Below are positions 25,264 to 34,097 of a stretch of 51,465 nucleotides of DNA, one piece after another (position 1 is the stretch's first letter; each line of letters opens with the position of its first letter). The position numbers and the translations under genes are program-made. Below the pieces are notes generated by a model. The model searched no databases, was not told where the DNA came from, and was given only the letters and a program-made list of their open reading frames with translations. The stretch is from Porticoccaceae bacterium (lineage in GTDB: Bacteria > Pseudomonadota > Gammaproteobacteria > Pseudomonadales > Porticoccaceae): contig JABJOY010000097.1 of the NCBI GenBank assembly GCA_018664075.1, positions 1 to 51,465 on the forward strand. Reading direction: 5' to 3'.

Positions 25264-26391
25264 ATGTCGCTAATTCCCGAAAACCCTATTGCTATCTCGC
25301 CCACTCTGGCCGCTACTATCGGTCTGGAGGAGACGGTATTGCTGCAATTGCTGCAGGAGTGCCTGGCCCATGGCGATGCTGTGCAGAGCAGTGGTTTTAG
25401 CTGGGTGACCGTCTCTGGCCAGCGGCTTCTGGGGCTCGCACCATTTTGGCGTGAAGATGATATTCGTCGCCTGACTGCTAGCCTTCATGAGAAGGGGTTG
25501 CTGTTAATTGGCGGCGCGCCTTTTTCCGCCCAAGAGGATTTCCGCTTTGCCTTTAACGAAGGAGCCAGCTCAGCTCAGGTGCCATCCCAGACCGCGCATC
25601 AGCCCAGCCCACAGATTAATCAGTTCAGCAGCCCCCATTCCGCCAAAACCATTTGTGGCAGCTGGCAGCCCAGCGAGGACGCACTGCGTCAGCTGGCTCA
25701 GCTGGGTGTGACCCGGGAGTTTGCCCAGCAGCAGATTCCGCAGTTTGTTGCCTACTGGCGTGAGCGCAATGTGCCGCGGCACAGTTGGGAATCAAAATAT
25801 ATCAAAGAAGTGTGGCGCCAATGGCAGCAGGCGGAGAGCACCAATCATCGCCGCCGCCGTGAAGTCTCGGTAACCGGCGAATGGCGACCCTCGGCGGATG
25901 CCATGGATATTCTGGTTAAGCAGGGCGGCATCAACCCTAACTTTATTGAAGATGCGGTGCCGGAGTTTATTCTCTACTGGCGCGATCGCGGTGATGTGTC
26001 TAGCACGTGGGATTCAAAGTTTATTCAACATGTGCGCCGTCAGTGGCAGTTTTATACTGGTATGATGGACCAGGACTCAATGCCTCGTTCTATCCCTGCC
26101 CAGTGGCAGCCCAAAGAATCTGTCTATGATGTTTTGCAAATGGCCAATATTGATCGCCAGTTTGCCCAGCAGATTATTCCCGAATTTGTGCTCTACTGGC
26201 AGGAGAATGGAACCCCTCAGGTTTCATGGAGCACCAAGTTTTTGCAGTATGTAAAGCGTCAGTGGGCGCGGCACAATCAACCTCAGTCAGCGAGCAGTAA
26301 TCATGGCAAACAGCACGGATCTCATCCAGAAGGTCGCCTCAGAGATCGCAGCATCATCGACGCACTCTCCGACCGCAGCTGGGCAAGCTAA
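25264..26391 (+). CDS. Protein with three DnaT-like DNA-binding domains
   Basis: 375 residues. Residues 10-90 look like a winged-helix domain (LEETVLLQLLQECLAHG ... LGLAPFWREDDIRRLTASLHEKGLL), as in the DnaT/DnaD N-terminus. Three copies of the DnaT C-terminal domain follow at about 132-190, 205-265 and 279-338. Each has the pattern W-x-P-S/K-x-x-x-x-x-L ... F-x-x-x-x-x-P-x-F-x-x-Y-W ... S/T-W-x-S/T-K-F/Y-I/L-x-x-V-x-R-Q-W. E. coli DnaT has one such domain and binds single-stranded DNA in replication restart. Three in tandem would widen the footprint or allow self-assembly (inference). The last 89 bases overlap the next gene in another frame. The ribosome binding site is poor. Confidence 0.75.
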   Translation: MSLIPENPIAISPTLAATIGLEETVLLQLLQECLAHGDAVQSSGFSWVTVSGQRLLGLAPFWREDDIRRLTASLHEKGLLLIGGAPFSAQEDFRFAFNEGASSAQVPSQTAHQPSPQINQFSSPHSAKTICGSWQPSEDALRQLAQLGVTREFAQQQIPQFVAYWRERNVPRHSWESKYIKEVWRQWQQAESTNHRRRREVSVTGEWRPSADAMDILVKQGGINPNFIEDAVPEFILYWRDRGDVSSTWDSKFIQHVRRQWQFYTGMMDQDSMPRSIPAQWQPKESVYDVLQMANIDRQFAQQIIPEFVLYWQENGTPQVSWSTKFLQYVKRQWARHNQPQSASSNHGKQHGSHPEGRLRDRSIIDALSDRSWAS

Positions 26392-26968
26392 ACCAGTTCC
26401 AGCCAGCCCTGAACTGATTGATGCGATCAATCAGATTTTTGCGCTGTTTCAGGTTAACTATCACAATCAGTACTACGCCGCCTTTGGCGATAATACCAAA
26501 TCGGAAAATCTGGCGAAAAAACTGTGGCTGTCAAAGCTGGAGCATTTTGCCCCTGCAATTATTTTGTCCGCTGCTGAGAAGATTATCGCCGACAGTGAGT
26601 ACCTACCAACATTGCACAAAATGTTGAATGCCTGCCGCTCTGCGGGCATGCCTGCGGGTCTGCCCAATCCACGCAAGGCCTATCAAGAGGCCTGCAATAA
26701 ACCTAGCCCCAAGGCTGAGCAGCAATGGTCCCATGCCATAGTCTACCTGGCTGGCCGCGACTGCGGCTGGCATCTACTGGCCAATGAAATTGAATCCAGA
26801 GCACTGCCCGCCTTTACCGAGATCTATCAGCAGTACTGTGATCTTGTCGTGATAGGGCAAGAGTTCAGCATTGAACCGCCTCAGGCGCTGCCTGAAACTC
26901 CTCAGGTGGCCGCCAGCCAAGCGCATAATCTTGAGCAGCTGGACCGGCTCAAGCAGCTACTAGACTAA
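26303..26968 (+). CDS. Replication protein P-like helicase loader
   Basis: 221 residues. ASPELIDAINQIFALFQVNYHNQYYAAFGD, KLWLSKLEHF, AAEKIIADSEYLPTLHKML and the G-L-P-x-P-R-K-A-Y-x-E-A-C segment are typical of the lambda P / chromosomal replication protein P family, which delivers the DnaB helicase to a DNA-bound partner. Directly after, and overlapping by 89 bases, a DnaT-like gene, it would complete a primosome-type pair. No other phage genes are nearby, so it appears to be a domesticated or native chromosomal gene. The ATG at 26303 has only a weak ribosome binding site; coupling to the overlapping frame may help. Confidence 0.7.
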   Translation: MANSTDLIQKVASEIAASSTHSPTAAGQAKPVPASPELIDAINQIFALFQVNYHNQYYAAFGDNTKSENLAKKLWLSKLEHFAPAIILSAAEKIIADSEYLPTLHKMLNACRSAGMPAGLPNPRKAYQEACNKPSPKAEQQWSHAIVYLAGRDCGWHLLANEIESRALPAFTEIYQQYCDLVVIGQEFSIEPPQALPETPQVAASQAHNLEQLDRLKQLLD

Positions 26969-26977
26969 CCGCTGACT

Positions 26978-28747
26978 ATGGCTGGACAACTATTAACCCA
27001 TAATTCCACTGCCCGGCGTATGGCGAAGACCATATTGAATGGCTTTCGCAGCTATTTTGCCGACTATCTAAACTCTACACTTAGTGCCAAGGCGCGCTTT
27101 GAAAAAGCTGATTGGCATGGGGTGCAGCAGGCGAATGTGGATCGGCTTGAACTATATAAAGACAAGGTAGCTCAGACGGTTCAGTATCTGGAAATGGTGA
27201 CAAATAAAGATATTGCCAACCTTGAACTGTGGAGCGAAGCCAAGCGAGCCTACACCCAGCTGGTGTTTAATTTTCCCAATTTTGAAATTGCCGAGACATT
27301 TTTTAACTCGGTGTTTAGCGATATTCACGACCATGACAAGATCAATGACGATATTATCTATGTGCTGTCATCACAGCTGATTGAGGCCCCGGAAGCGGAG
27401 TACAGTATTTTTGTGCGCTACGAGGGTGAGGGCTTTCGCGACACCTTCAGGCGCATTTTGAAAGAGTCGGAATTCAGCCTGCCCGGTGAGGATATTGAGC
27501 TGGATCTCGACTGCATTATGGCGGTGTTTAATCAAGAGATAGTGCCCCAACTTAAAGGCTCTGCTGAACAGATTAAATTCGATATTCTGGAATCCACTTT
27601 TTATCGCAGCAAGGCTGCCTATATGGTGGGTCGTGTTGTGGATGGGGATCAGACTTTCCCCATGGCTCTGGTATTTCTCAATACCGAGAAAGGCAATCTG
27701 TATGTGGATACGGCGCTATTTAACGACGATGATCTTAGTGTGGTATTCAGCTTTACCCGCAACCATTTTATGGTGGATGCGCCCCTTCCCTACCAATATG
27801 CCCATTTTCTGAAGACATTAATGCCCCGCAAGCTGGACTATGAAGTCTACAATTCACTAGGCTTCCCCAAGCATGCCAAAACTGAATTTTATCGGCAGCT
27901 GGTAGGTCATCTGGAAAATTCTTCCGATCAGTTTATTGTTGCCCCTGGCATTAAAGGCATGGTGATGACTGTATTTACGCTGCCCTCTTACAATATTGTG
28001 TTTAAGATTATTAAAGACAAATTTGCGCCACCCAAGGAAGTGACCCATCAGATTGTGCGCGAGAAATACCGCCTAGTATCTCGCCATGACCGCATTGGCC
28101 GCATGGCGGATACCCAGGAATTTGATAATCTGGTATTTCCTCTGGATCGCTTCTCCGACGAATTGATTGAAGAGTTGCAAAAGGTAGCCCAGTCTTCGAT
28201 TGAAATACGGGGAGATAAGCTGGTGATCAAGCACCTGTATACAGAGCGCTATATGACACCGCTAAATATCTACCTCGAAAGCGCCTCAGATGAACAGATT
28301 CGTAGTGCCATGGAAGAATATGGCAACTGTATCAAGCAGTTGGCTGCGGCCAATATTTTCCCCGGGGATATGCCACTGAAGAACTTTGGTGTTACCCGTC
28401 ATGGCCGCGTGGTGTTTTATGATTATGATGAGATCGCTACTTTGACGGACTGCAATTTCCGCAAGATTCCTCAGCCCCGCAATGAGCAGGAAGAGATGCA
28501 ATCCGGCACCTGGTACACGGTGGCACCTGATGATATTTTCCCGGAGGAATTTCCCCTGTTCTTCTCTGGTAATATAAAAGCCAGAAAAATGTTTGAAGAG
28601 ATACATGCTGAACTCTACGACGTGAGTTTCTGGACTGGCCTGCAGGAACAGATTCGCAATGGCTATGTAGTGGATGTATTCCCTTACCGAAGAGCCAAGC
28701 GTTTTGATCGGGGCAAAGATTCCGTGCTTGAAGTTTTTTCTGACTAG
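26978..28747 (+). CDS. aceK: Isocitrate dehydrogenase kinase/phosphatase
   Basis: 589 residues, full length for AceK. GSAEQIKFDILESTFYRSKAAYMVGR, APGIKGMVMTVFTLPSYNIVFKIIKDKFAPPKEV (ATP-binding region), GDMPLKNFGVTRHGRVVFYDYDEIATLTDCNFRKIP and the closing DVFPYRRAKRF are highly typical. AceK phosphorylates isocitrate dehydrogenase to divert carbon into the glyoxylate shunt and also reverses this. That role suits an organism growing on fatty acids and acetyl-CoA, as the left part of the window suggests. It lies 9 bases after the P-like gene, so may be cotranscribed. In enterobacteria it follows aceBA, which are absent here. Confidence 0.95.
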   Translation: MAGQLLTHNSTARRMAKTILNGFRSYFADYLNSTLSAKARFEKADWHGVQQANVDRLELYKDKVAQTVQYLEMVTNKDIANLELWSEAKRAYTQLVFNFPNFEIAETFFNSVFSDIHDHDKINDDIIYVLSSQLIEAPEAEYSIFVRYEGEGFRDTFRRILKESEFSLPGEDIELDLDCIMAVFNQEIVPQLKGSAEQIKFDILESTFYRSKAAYMVGRVVDGDQTFPMALVFLNTEKGNLYVDTALFNDDDLSVVFSFTRNHFMVDAPLPYQYAHFLKTLMPRKLDYEVYNSLGFPKHAKTEFYRQLVGHLENSSDQFIVAPGIKGMVMTVFTLPSYNIVFKIIKDKFAPPKEVTHQIVREKYRLVSRHDRIGRMADTQEFDNLVFPLDRFSDELIEELQKVAQSSIEIRGDKLVIKHLYTERYMTPLNIYLESASDEQIRSAMEEYGNCIKQLAAANIFPGDMPLKNFGVTRHGRVVFYDYDEIATLTDCNFRKIPQPRNEQEEMQSGTWYTVAPDDIFPEEFPLFFSGNIKARKMFEEIHAELYDVSFWTGLQEQIRNGYVVDVFPYRRAKRFDRGKDSVLEVFSD

Positions 28748-28780
28748 GGCGGAAATCTATCTATTAAGGGCATAGACTCC

Positions 28781-29275
28781 TTAACGGTAAGGTAATACCT
28801 CACTGCGCTCTGCAGCGTTAATTTCAATCCCCTCGACACCTATATTGATCAATGTCCAGTGCTCATCTATTTTGTCTCCCTGGCGAAAGCTACGGCCATT
28901 GGCAAACAGGCGATTCGATGCCGAACCTTCATCAATATACATATGTCCGGAGATCTGCAGCTGCGGCAGGCGCAGAGGTTTCTCCGCTGAGGCTGGCACT
29001 GCAGCCGGCGGTGCCAACTGGGCACTAACTAGATCCTGCTTCACAGGCACCGTATCAACTGAAGGCTGCGGCAAATTAAGCATGCGCGAATAAATAAATA
29101 ATCCACCCAGCACCAGAAGCAAAACTGCTAGAAAAAAAAGATACCTTGGCAGATCAGACTTGGACGGCTGTTGATAGGGATCCCAGTTGGAGCTGGCAAA
29201 ATCATCCAGTTCTTTGGGGTCCTCCCGTAGACGATCCCGCTCGGCTTTTTTTAGTGCATCAAGAATATAAGACAT
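28781..29275 (-). CDS. gspB: Type II secretion assembly protein GspB
   Basis: 164 residues, shorter than Aeromonas ExeB. The start MSYILDALKKAERDR is the hallmark of GspB-type proteins, followed by a cytoplasmic linker, one membrane segment at about 44-62 (RYLFFLAVLLLVLGGLFIYS), a proline-alanine linker and the GspB domain (GHMYIDEGSASNRLFANG ... DKIDEHWTLINIGVEGIEI). With ExeA/GspA it helps place the secretin through the peptidoglycan. The start overlaps the gspA stop by one base (TAATG). Last gene of the secretion operon. Confidence 0.9.
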   Translation of the reverse strand: MSYILDALKKAERDRLREDPKELDDFASSNWDPYQQPSKSDLPRYLFFLAVLLLVLGGLFIYSRMLNLPQPSVDTVPVKQDLVSAQLAPPAAVPASAEKPLRLPQLQISGHMYIDEGSASNRLFANGRSFRQGDKIDEHWTLINIGVEGIEINAAERSEVLPYR

Positions 29276-30864
29276 TAGCCAGACCCCTTCATAAGCAGGG
29301 GAATGCCCTGCTCAGTCAGCTGATTTAGCCGCAGCAGAGTCTCGCGACCCACTACACCATCGGCATTAATATTTTGTTGGCGCTGAAAGTTGAGCACCTG
29401 GTCTGCAATCGCCTGACTGTAGCGCCCGGCACTGATAATAACCTCTACATCTTTATCCACCGCAGCCAGTTTTGACTGCAACCAGGCCACTGCCTGGGGG
29501 TCGGTATCCCCAAGCTTTAGGCTGTCTATCTGCTGTGGCGGCCGCCATAGATAGACAAAAGTACCGGACCAGTTATCGACAAAGCTCTGGGTATCCAGCG
29601 GCTCAAAATCCTGACCCTGGACAATAACGCCAAACGGATTTATCTGGCTGAGCAGTGCACTTTTTAAATAGCCATTGTGGTCTTTAAGACGAATAATCCC
29701 CGGACGATTAATGGCTTGCAGATCCGCCAGACTGGCGTTTTTAATTAGCTCGACACGCAAACCATTGCGGCTAGCCAGAGCCTCTGCCTCCTCCTCGGAA
29801 TAGATCTCGCCCACTTCCACTGACCAGAGATCAAAGAGTGCAGAATAGGGGTTTGTGGGGGCGGTATCGGCAACCTTTGCTGCAGCTAGGGACGCAGAGC
29901 TTTTCGTTACTGGGCTTTGCGTTACTGGATTCTCAACTGCAGGAGCCGAGAGTTGCACAGCATAGAACAGTCCTGCCGCTGCAATTAGCACCAAAGGCAA
30001 AACCCAATAGCGCCATTGCTGCACAATTGGATGCAAGGTATTACTGCGGCCCAAAATTTCCACAGCGGCCTGTTTAACCAACCTGGGCGTCACCTGCTTG
30101 GCTTCGATTGAGTAAGCGGCCAGCAATGAATGCTGACAGACCAGATTAATCAGCCTTGGAACACCATTGGTCAATTTAAACAAAGTCGCCATACAGGCAC
30201 GATCAAAAATGGGGCGCTTGGCGCCAGCTCTGTGCAGGCGGTGATTAACATAGTTGGCGAGGTCATCTTTAACTAGGGGCAACAGGTGAAACCGCGATAC
30301 CACTCGCTGGTTGAGCTGCCGCAATTCTTTCTGCGCCAGAATCTCCAGCAACTCCGGCTGGCCGACCAATAATATATGCAGCAGCTTGTGGGTATGGGTT
30401 TCCAAATTGCTCAACAGGCGCAAAGTTTCTAGCACCTCTGCACTGAGGTTTTGCGCCTCTTCAATAACAATTAATGTCTTTTTACCTTCAGCATGGGCCT
30501 GCAATAAATCTTGATTGAGGGCATCGATACAGATCTTGGAAAAGGACAGGCCGCGAGTGCTGGGCAACTCAACCCCCAGCTCATGACAGATACTGGCCAG
30601 GGCATCTGTGACCTTGAGTTTGCTGTTGAGCACATAGGCTACGCGCACATGGGCGGGCAACCGCTTAAGCATGGTGCGGGTCAATGTAGTCTTGCCTGTG
30701 CCCACCTCACCGGTGAGCAGAATAAACCCACCCTCGCGATCAAGGCCGTATTTTAAATGGGCAACAGCCTGACGATGATGGTTACTGGGATATAGAAACC
30801 CAGGATCGGGAACAATGGAAAAAGGCTCCCGCGCGAGCCCAAAATGCTTGAGATATATACTCAT
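29275..30864 (-). CDS. gspA: Type II secretion ATPase GspA/ExeA with peptidoglycan-binding domain
   Basis: 529 residues. AAA ATPase domain: Walker A GEVGTGKT at 52-59, Walker B LIVIEEAQ, and a GVPRLINLVCQ sensor segment. A single membrane segment at about 284-305 follows, then a periplasmic part ending in a peptidoglycan-binding domain (DPQAVAWLQSKLA ... VLNFQRQQNINADGVVGRETLLRLN). The layout is that of Aeromonas ExeA, which opens or remodels peptidoglycan so the GspD secretin can assemble. Starts 9 bases after gspD. Confidence 0.9.
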   Translation of the reverse strand: MSIYLKHFGLAREPFSIVPDPGFLYPSNHHRQAVAHLKYGLDREGGFILLTGEVGTGKTTLTRTMLKRLPAHVRVAYVLNSKLKVTDALASICHELGVELPSTRGLSFSKICIDALNQDLLQAHAEGKKTLIVIEEAQNLSAEVLETLRLLSNLETHTHKLLHILLVGQPELLEILAQKELRQLNQRVVSRFHLLPLVKDDLANYVNHRLHRAGAKRPIFDRACMATLFKLTNGVPRLINLVCQHSLLAAYSIEAKQVTPRLVKQAAVEILGRSNTLHPIVQQWRYWVLPLVLIAAAGLFYAVQLSAPAVENPVTQSPVTKSSASLAAAKVADTAPTNPYSALFDLWSVEVGEIYSEEEAEALASRNGLRVELIKNASLADLQAINRPGIIRLKDHNGYLKSALLSQINPFGVIVQGQDFEPLDTQSFVDNWSGTFVYLWRPPQQIDSLKLGDTDPQAVAWLQSKLAAVDKDVEVIISAGRYSQAIADQVLNFQRQQNINADGVVGRETLLRLNQLTEQGIPLLMKGSG

Positions 30865-30873
30865 AGCGACAGT

Positions 30874-32805
30874 TTACTCGGTTGCCTGCTCCTGCGGCCG
30901 AAATTGCTCCAGCTGTTGGGTGATTGCCCCTTCGGCTCTGCCATTCAGATCCCTGGTGATCAGATGATCAAACTTCTTGCGCGACAATTTTCGCGCGTCT
31001 TCTGCGGTACGAATAATGGTGGGGCGAATAAACATCATCAGTACGGTCTTGCTCTCTCCTTTATTAGAGGAGCGAAACAGCCGCCCCAACAATGGGATAT
31101 CACCCAGCAACGGTACTTTTGAGGCGCTGTTGTTGGTTTGATCTTCAATAAGACCACCCAGAATCAGCAGCTCGCCGTCCTGAATCATGACATTGGTTTG
31201 CATGGTGCTTTTTGAGGTGGTTTGCAAGCCTGGCTCACCGCTTTTAACCTTGGAAGATTCCTGTTCAATCTCCAGACGCACGCCATTGCCCTTACTGATC
31301 TGGGGCTTCACTTTTAGCATCACCCCCACCTCTTCACGATTGACAGTGGTGAACGGATTGCCGCTGGAAGTATTGTTGTTGATGCTGGAAAAACTGCCCG
31401 TGACAAAAGGAACTTCCTCACCCACACTCAAGGTTGCCTCTTCATTGTCTAGAGTGACCACCGAGGGTGTGGATAGAATATTGGTAGCGCCATCGGTCTT
31501 CAGGGCCTGAATCAGAATACCCATACCTTTGCCGGTATTCTGATCAAAATCACCAGCGATACCAACGGCAGACTTTGGCAAACCACTAACAATATTAGTC
31601 AGTGCGGCCTCATCAACCTCACCATCTGCAGCTACGCCCAGCAATGAAGATAGCAGCGAATCAAAATTAGTCAGATAACCACCGCGCTCTTTACTGGCAT
31701 AGGCCAGTTCTGTACTCAGGGTTTTGGCCTGGGACTCGGATAGCTCTGCAATCACTGCCTCAATCAACACCTGTGGCCTGGACAGATCGAGCTTGCTCAC
31801 CACATTTTTAATTTCCCGTATCACAGCTGAGGGAGCTGCAATGATCAGAGCATTATTAAGTTCATCGATCTCAATTTTATAGGCGTTTCTGGTCTTGCCG
31901 CCCTGGGCTTTGGATCCAGCCTCACCGGCCAGGCGCAAAAAGATATCGGACTGTAGCATTCCCTCAACAATGGGCTTCATCTCCGCCGCCCTGGAGTAAT
32001 TCAGATAGATAACTTCAACACTGCCTTTTTTCGTTGAGGGCAGATCCAGGGTCTTGAGCATGGTTTTAAATGCTATTCTGGCCATACTCGGCCCGCTGAC
32101 AATAACCCGGTTGTTGAGTCCATCTTCCACCAGGGATAGATTCTGCTTTTGCAGCTCCTTGAGCTGCCCGGCAATATGCACAGCTTCTGCGGCGGAAATA
32201 TGTTCAAGGTTAATCACTTCAACCCGGCTCTGTTCCGGATCGTCCATCTCGGCAATCAATCGCTTAATCCGGTCAACATTGGTGCGCACATCGGAAACAA
32301 CCAGATAGTTGCTCTGGTTGAACGCCTGCAACCTTGCGCCATTACTCATCATTGGCTTGAGCACTGGCACCAGTGTCGCTGCCTGGACATAGTTAATTTT
32401 CAACAGCTCGGTCTGCAGTTGATTTTTACCACTGCCACCAGCAAAGCTAAAAGCCTGATTAAAAGGCACAATTCTGGTTACCGCACCATCTTCAATGGCT
32501 TGAAAACCCTGTACCTGAATAGCTGACAACACAGCTTCATAGAGCAGCGATGAATCAATCGCTTCCGGGGCAATAATAGTGACCTTGCCTTTTACTCTTG
32601 GATCCAGAACAAATGACTTGCCGGTGATCTCTGCGACACTTTCAATAACACTGCGAATATCCGCATCACGAAAATTAATGCGCACCTGTTCAGCGGCCCA
32701 GGCCTCAGCCATCAGGGCAAAGGACAAAAACAGGGCGCTGAAGAACTGCACAGTACTGCGGTAGCCAGTGGTCATAGTCGTACTTCGCTTTGTTATGGTT
32801 TTCAT
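30874..32805 (-). CDS. gspD: Type II secretion secretin GspD
   Basis: 643 residues. A signal peptide ends near AWA-AEQ (about residue 38), followed by N0 (VRINFRDADIRSVIESVAEITGKSFVLDPRVKGKVT), N1-N3 ring domains (about 120-330) and the secretin core with VPLLGDIPLLGRLFRS near the end. It forms the outer-membrane channel. The start at 32803-32805 lies one base after the gspC stop. An ATG at 32773-32775 would give a shorter signal peptide and cannot be excluded. The domain order fits the family. Confidence 0.95.
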   Translation of the reverse strand: MKTITKRSTTMTTGYRSTVQFFSALFLSFALMAEAWAAEQVRINFRDADIRSVIESVAEITGKSFVLDPRVKGKVTIIAPEAIDSSLLYEAVLSAIQVQGFQAIEDGAVTRIVPFNQAFSFAGGSGKNQLQTELLKINYVQAATLVPVLKPMMSNGARLQAFNQSNYLVVSDVRTNVDRIKRLIAEMDDPEQSRVEVINLEHISAAEAVHIAGQLKELQKQNLSLVEDGLNNRVIVSGPSMARIAFKTMLKTLDLPSTKKGSVEVIYLNYSRAAEMKPIVEGMLQSDIFLRLAGEAGSKAQGGKTRNAYKIEIDELNNALIIAAPSAVIREIKNVVSKLDLSRPQVLIEAVIAELSESQAKTLSTELAYASKERGGYLTNFDSLLSSLLGVAADGEVDEAALTNIVSGLPKSAVGIAGDFDQNTGKGMGILIQALKTDGATNILSTPSVVTLDNEEATLSVGEEVPFVTGSFSSINNNTSSGNPFTTVNREEVGVMLKVKPQISKGNGVRLEIEQESSKVKSGEPGLQTTSKSTMQTNVMIQDGELLILGGLIEDQTNNSASKVPLLGDIPLLGRLFRSSNKGESKTVLMMFIRPTIIRTAEDARKLSRKKFDHLITRDLNGRAEGAITQQLEQFRPQEQATE

Positions 32806-32806
32806 T

Positions 32807-33613
32807 TTATCGACTCAATCCAATATTCGGTAACATTTTTGCCGCCAGGCTGGCAGCATTAACATAAATCGTTTGTTCCTGTCCCTGACGCATTACAGTG
32901 ACCGGCAAGTTGCTGTTACCACTGTAGTTTGCCCATTGCCCAGGATTAGCCATCAACTCCTGCACCGAGGCACCATCTACCTTTATCACCACATCCCCCT
33001 CTTGCAGATCGGCGATAGAGGTAATTTCGCTGGACAGATTATTTAATTTTAAACCTGAACCACCGGCTGCAGCCACCGGCACTGCTCCAAACATATTGGC
33101 CAGCGCAAAGCCCTCTGTAGGCTGTTGCGCCGCCTGCTCATCAGGGACCTGCTGAGTCTCAATAATACTGTCGGGCTTTTTCATCAACACTTGCTGGTTG
33201 AGACCGTTTTTGCGCACCACAATACGGTAGGGCTCAATATCCACCAGCTGATAACCGGAATTAAGGTCGTCCCCTCTATGATACACAGCCTCAGGCTTGC
33301 CATTAAATTTTAATGTGGCAAAGGAATTATCACCGGCAATCATGACACCCAGAAGAACCGCATTGATATTAGCTTCCGGGAGCTCACCATGATCTTTGTC
33401 TGTCGCCTCAACAACAGCACTATCACCGGAAAACCAATTCCAGGACATCAGTTTGGTGCTGGGAAGGCGCTGTAACTCTTTACCAGAATCTTCGTTGCTC
33501 TGGGTGAGCTGTAACAGGATCAATAAAGCAAAAAACAATGAGACCAAAAGCAACATGGCCATCAGGGCCTGCCGCAGCAATGTTTTTGGGTCGCGGCGCA
33601 TTAGACTATTCAA
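32807..33613 (-). CDS. gspC: Type II secretion protein GspC
   Basis: 268 residues. A cytoplasmic start is followed by one membrane segment at about 15-35 (ALMAMLLLVSLFFALLILLQL), the homology region (INAVLLGVMIAGDNSFATLKFNGKPEAVYHRGDDL ... YQLVDIEPYRIVVRKNG) that touches the GspD N0 domain, and a C-terminal PDZ domain (SIADLQEGDVVIKVDGASVQELMANPGQW). It links the inner-membrane platform to the secretin. Its start overlaps the gspM end by eight bases. Placing gspC after gspM, rather than first in the operon, is unusual. Confidence 0.9.
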   Translation of the reverse strand: MNSLMRRDPKTLLRQALMAMLLLVSLFFALLILLQLTQSNEDSGKELQRLPSTKLMSWNWFSGDSAVVEATDKDHGELPEANINAVLLGVMIAGDNSFATLKFNGKPEAVYHRGDDLNSGYQLVDIEPYRIVVRKNGLNQQVLMKKPDSIIETQQVPDEQAAQQPTEGFALANMFGAVPVAAAGGSGLKLNNLSSEITSIADLQEGDVVIKVDGASVQELMANPGQWANYSGNSNLPVTVMRQGQEQTIYVNAASLAAKMLPNIGLSR

Positions 33614-34097
33614 CGGACGATACCTCCATCATGGCGGCGAGTCTGTTGTTCTCCTCGGGGGATTTAACAATCTCGAAGCTCTCAACCACAAAGCCATCAC
33701 AGGCTATCTCGTGGGCCAGCCGCACCATCTCATTGGCATCTGTGCCAGTGAAGCTAAGGCTGATGGCATTGTTGGCTTCTCGCATATCGATCAGTTTTAA
33801 CTGATTGCGGCGCAGCAAGCGGGTCAACCTCTTGGTTTTGGAGCCTTTGGACACCACTGAGAGCGGGCAGCTATTGCCCAGCCGAGCAATCAGGTCCCGC
33901 TGTTGATACAGCCATTGCAGATCTGAGTGCAGCTGCGACTGCTGAGCCGACAGCTCATTGTATTTTTCCCACTGGGGTAAGAGGATAAGATAGAGCATGG
34001 CAGCCACAATCAATATTGCACCGACATTGACAAATAACCGCTCTCGGGGTTGCAGGTCGGCAAAGGCGTCTTGCAGCCGTTTTAGCAAACTATTCAT
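33606..34097 (-). CDS. gspM: Type II secretion protein GspM
   Basis: 163 residues: a short cytoplasmic start (LLKRLQDAFADLQPRERLF), one membrane segment at about 22-42 (VNVGAILIVAAMLYLILLP), then a coiled-coil-prone and ferredoxin-like periplasmic part. The E-R-L-F-V-N/x-V-G-A motif before the membrane segment is typical of GspM. It partners GspL and GspE in the inner-membrane platform. Sequence conservation in this family is low, so position between gspL and gspC weighs heavily. Overlaps gspL by four bases and gspC by eight. Confidence 0.85.
   Translation of the reverse strand: MNSLLKRLQDAFADLQPRERLFVNVGAILIVAAMLYLILLPQWEKYNELSAQQSQLHSDLQWLYQQRDLIARLGNSCPLSVVSKGSKTKRLTRLLRRNQLKLIDMREANNAISLSFTGTDANEMVRLAHEIACDGFVVESFEIVKSPEENNRLAAMMEVSSVE

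Noticed and set aside
25264-26968. Prophage remnant
   Set aside because: Apart from the DnaT-like and P-like genes there is no integrase, repressor, structural gene or attachment repeat, and core genes flank both sides closely.
28748-28780. Terminator between aceK and gspB
   Set aside because: The CCTTA-ACGG-TAAGG pairing beside the gap is only five base pairs, overlaps the gspB stop and has no T-tract.
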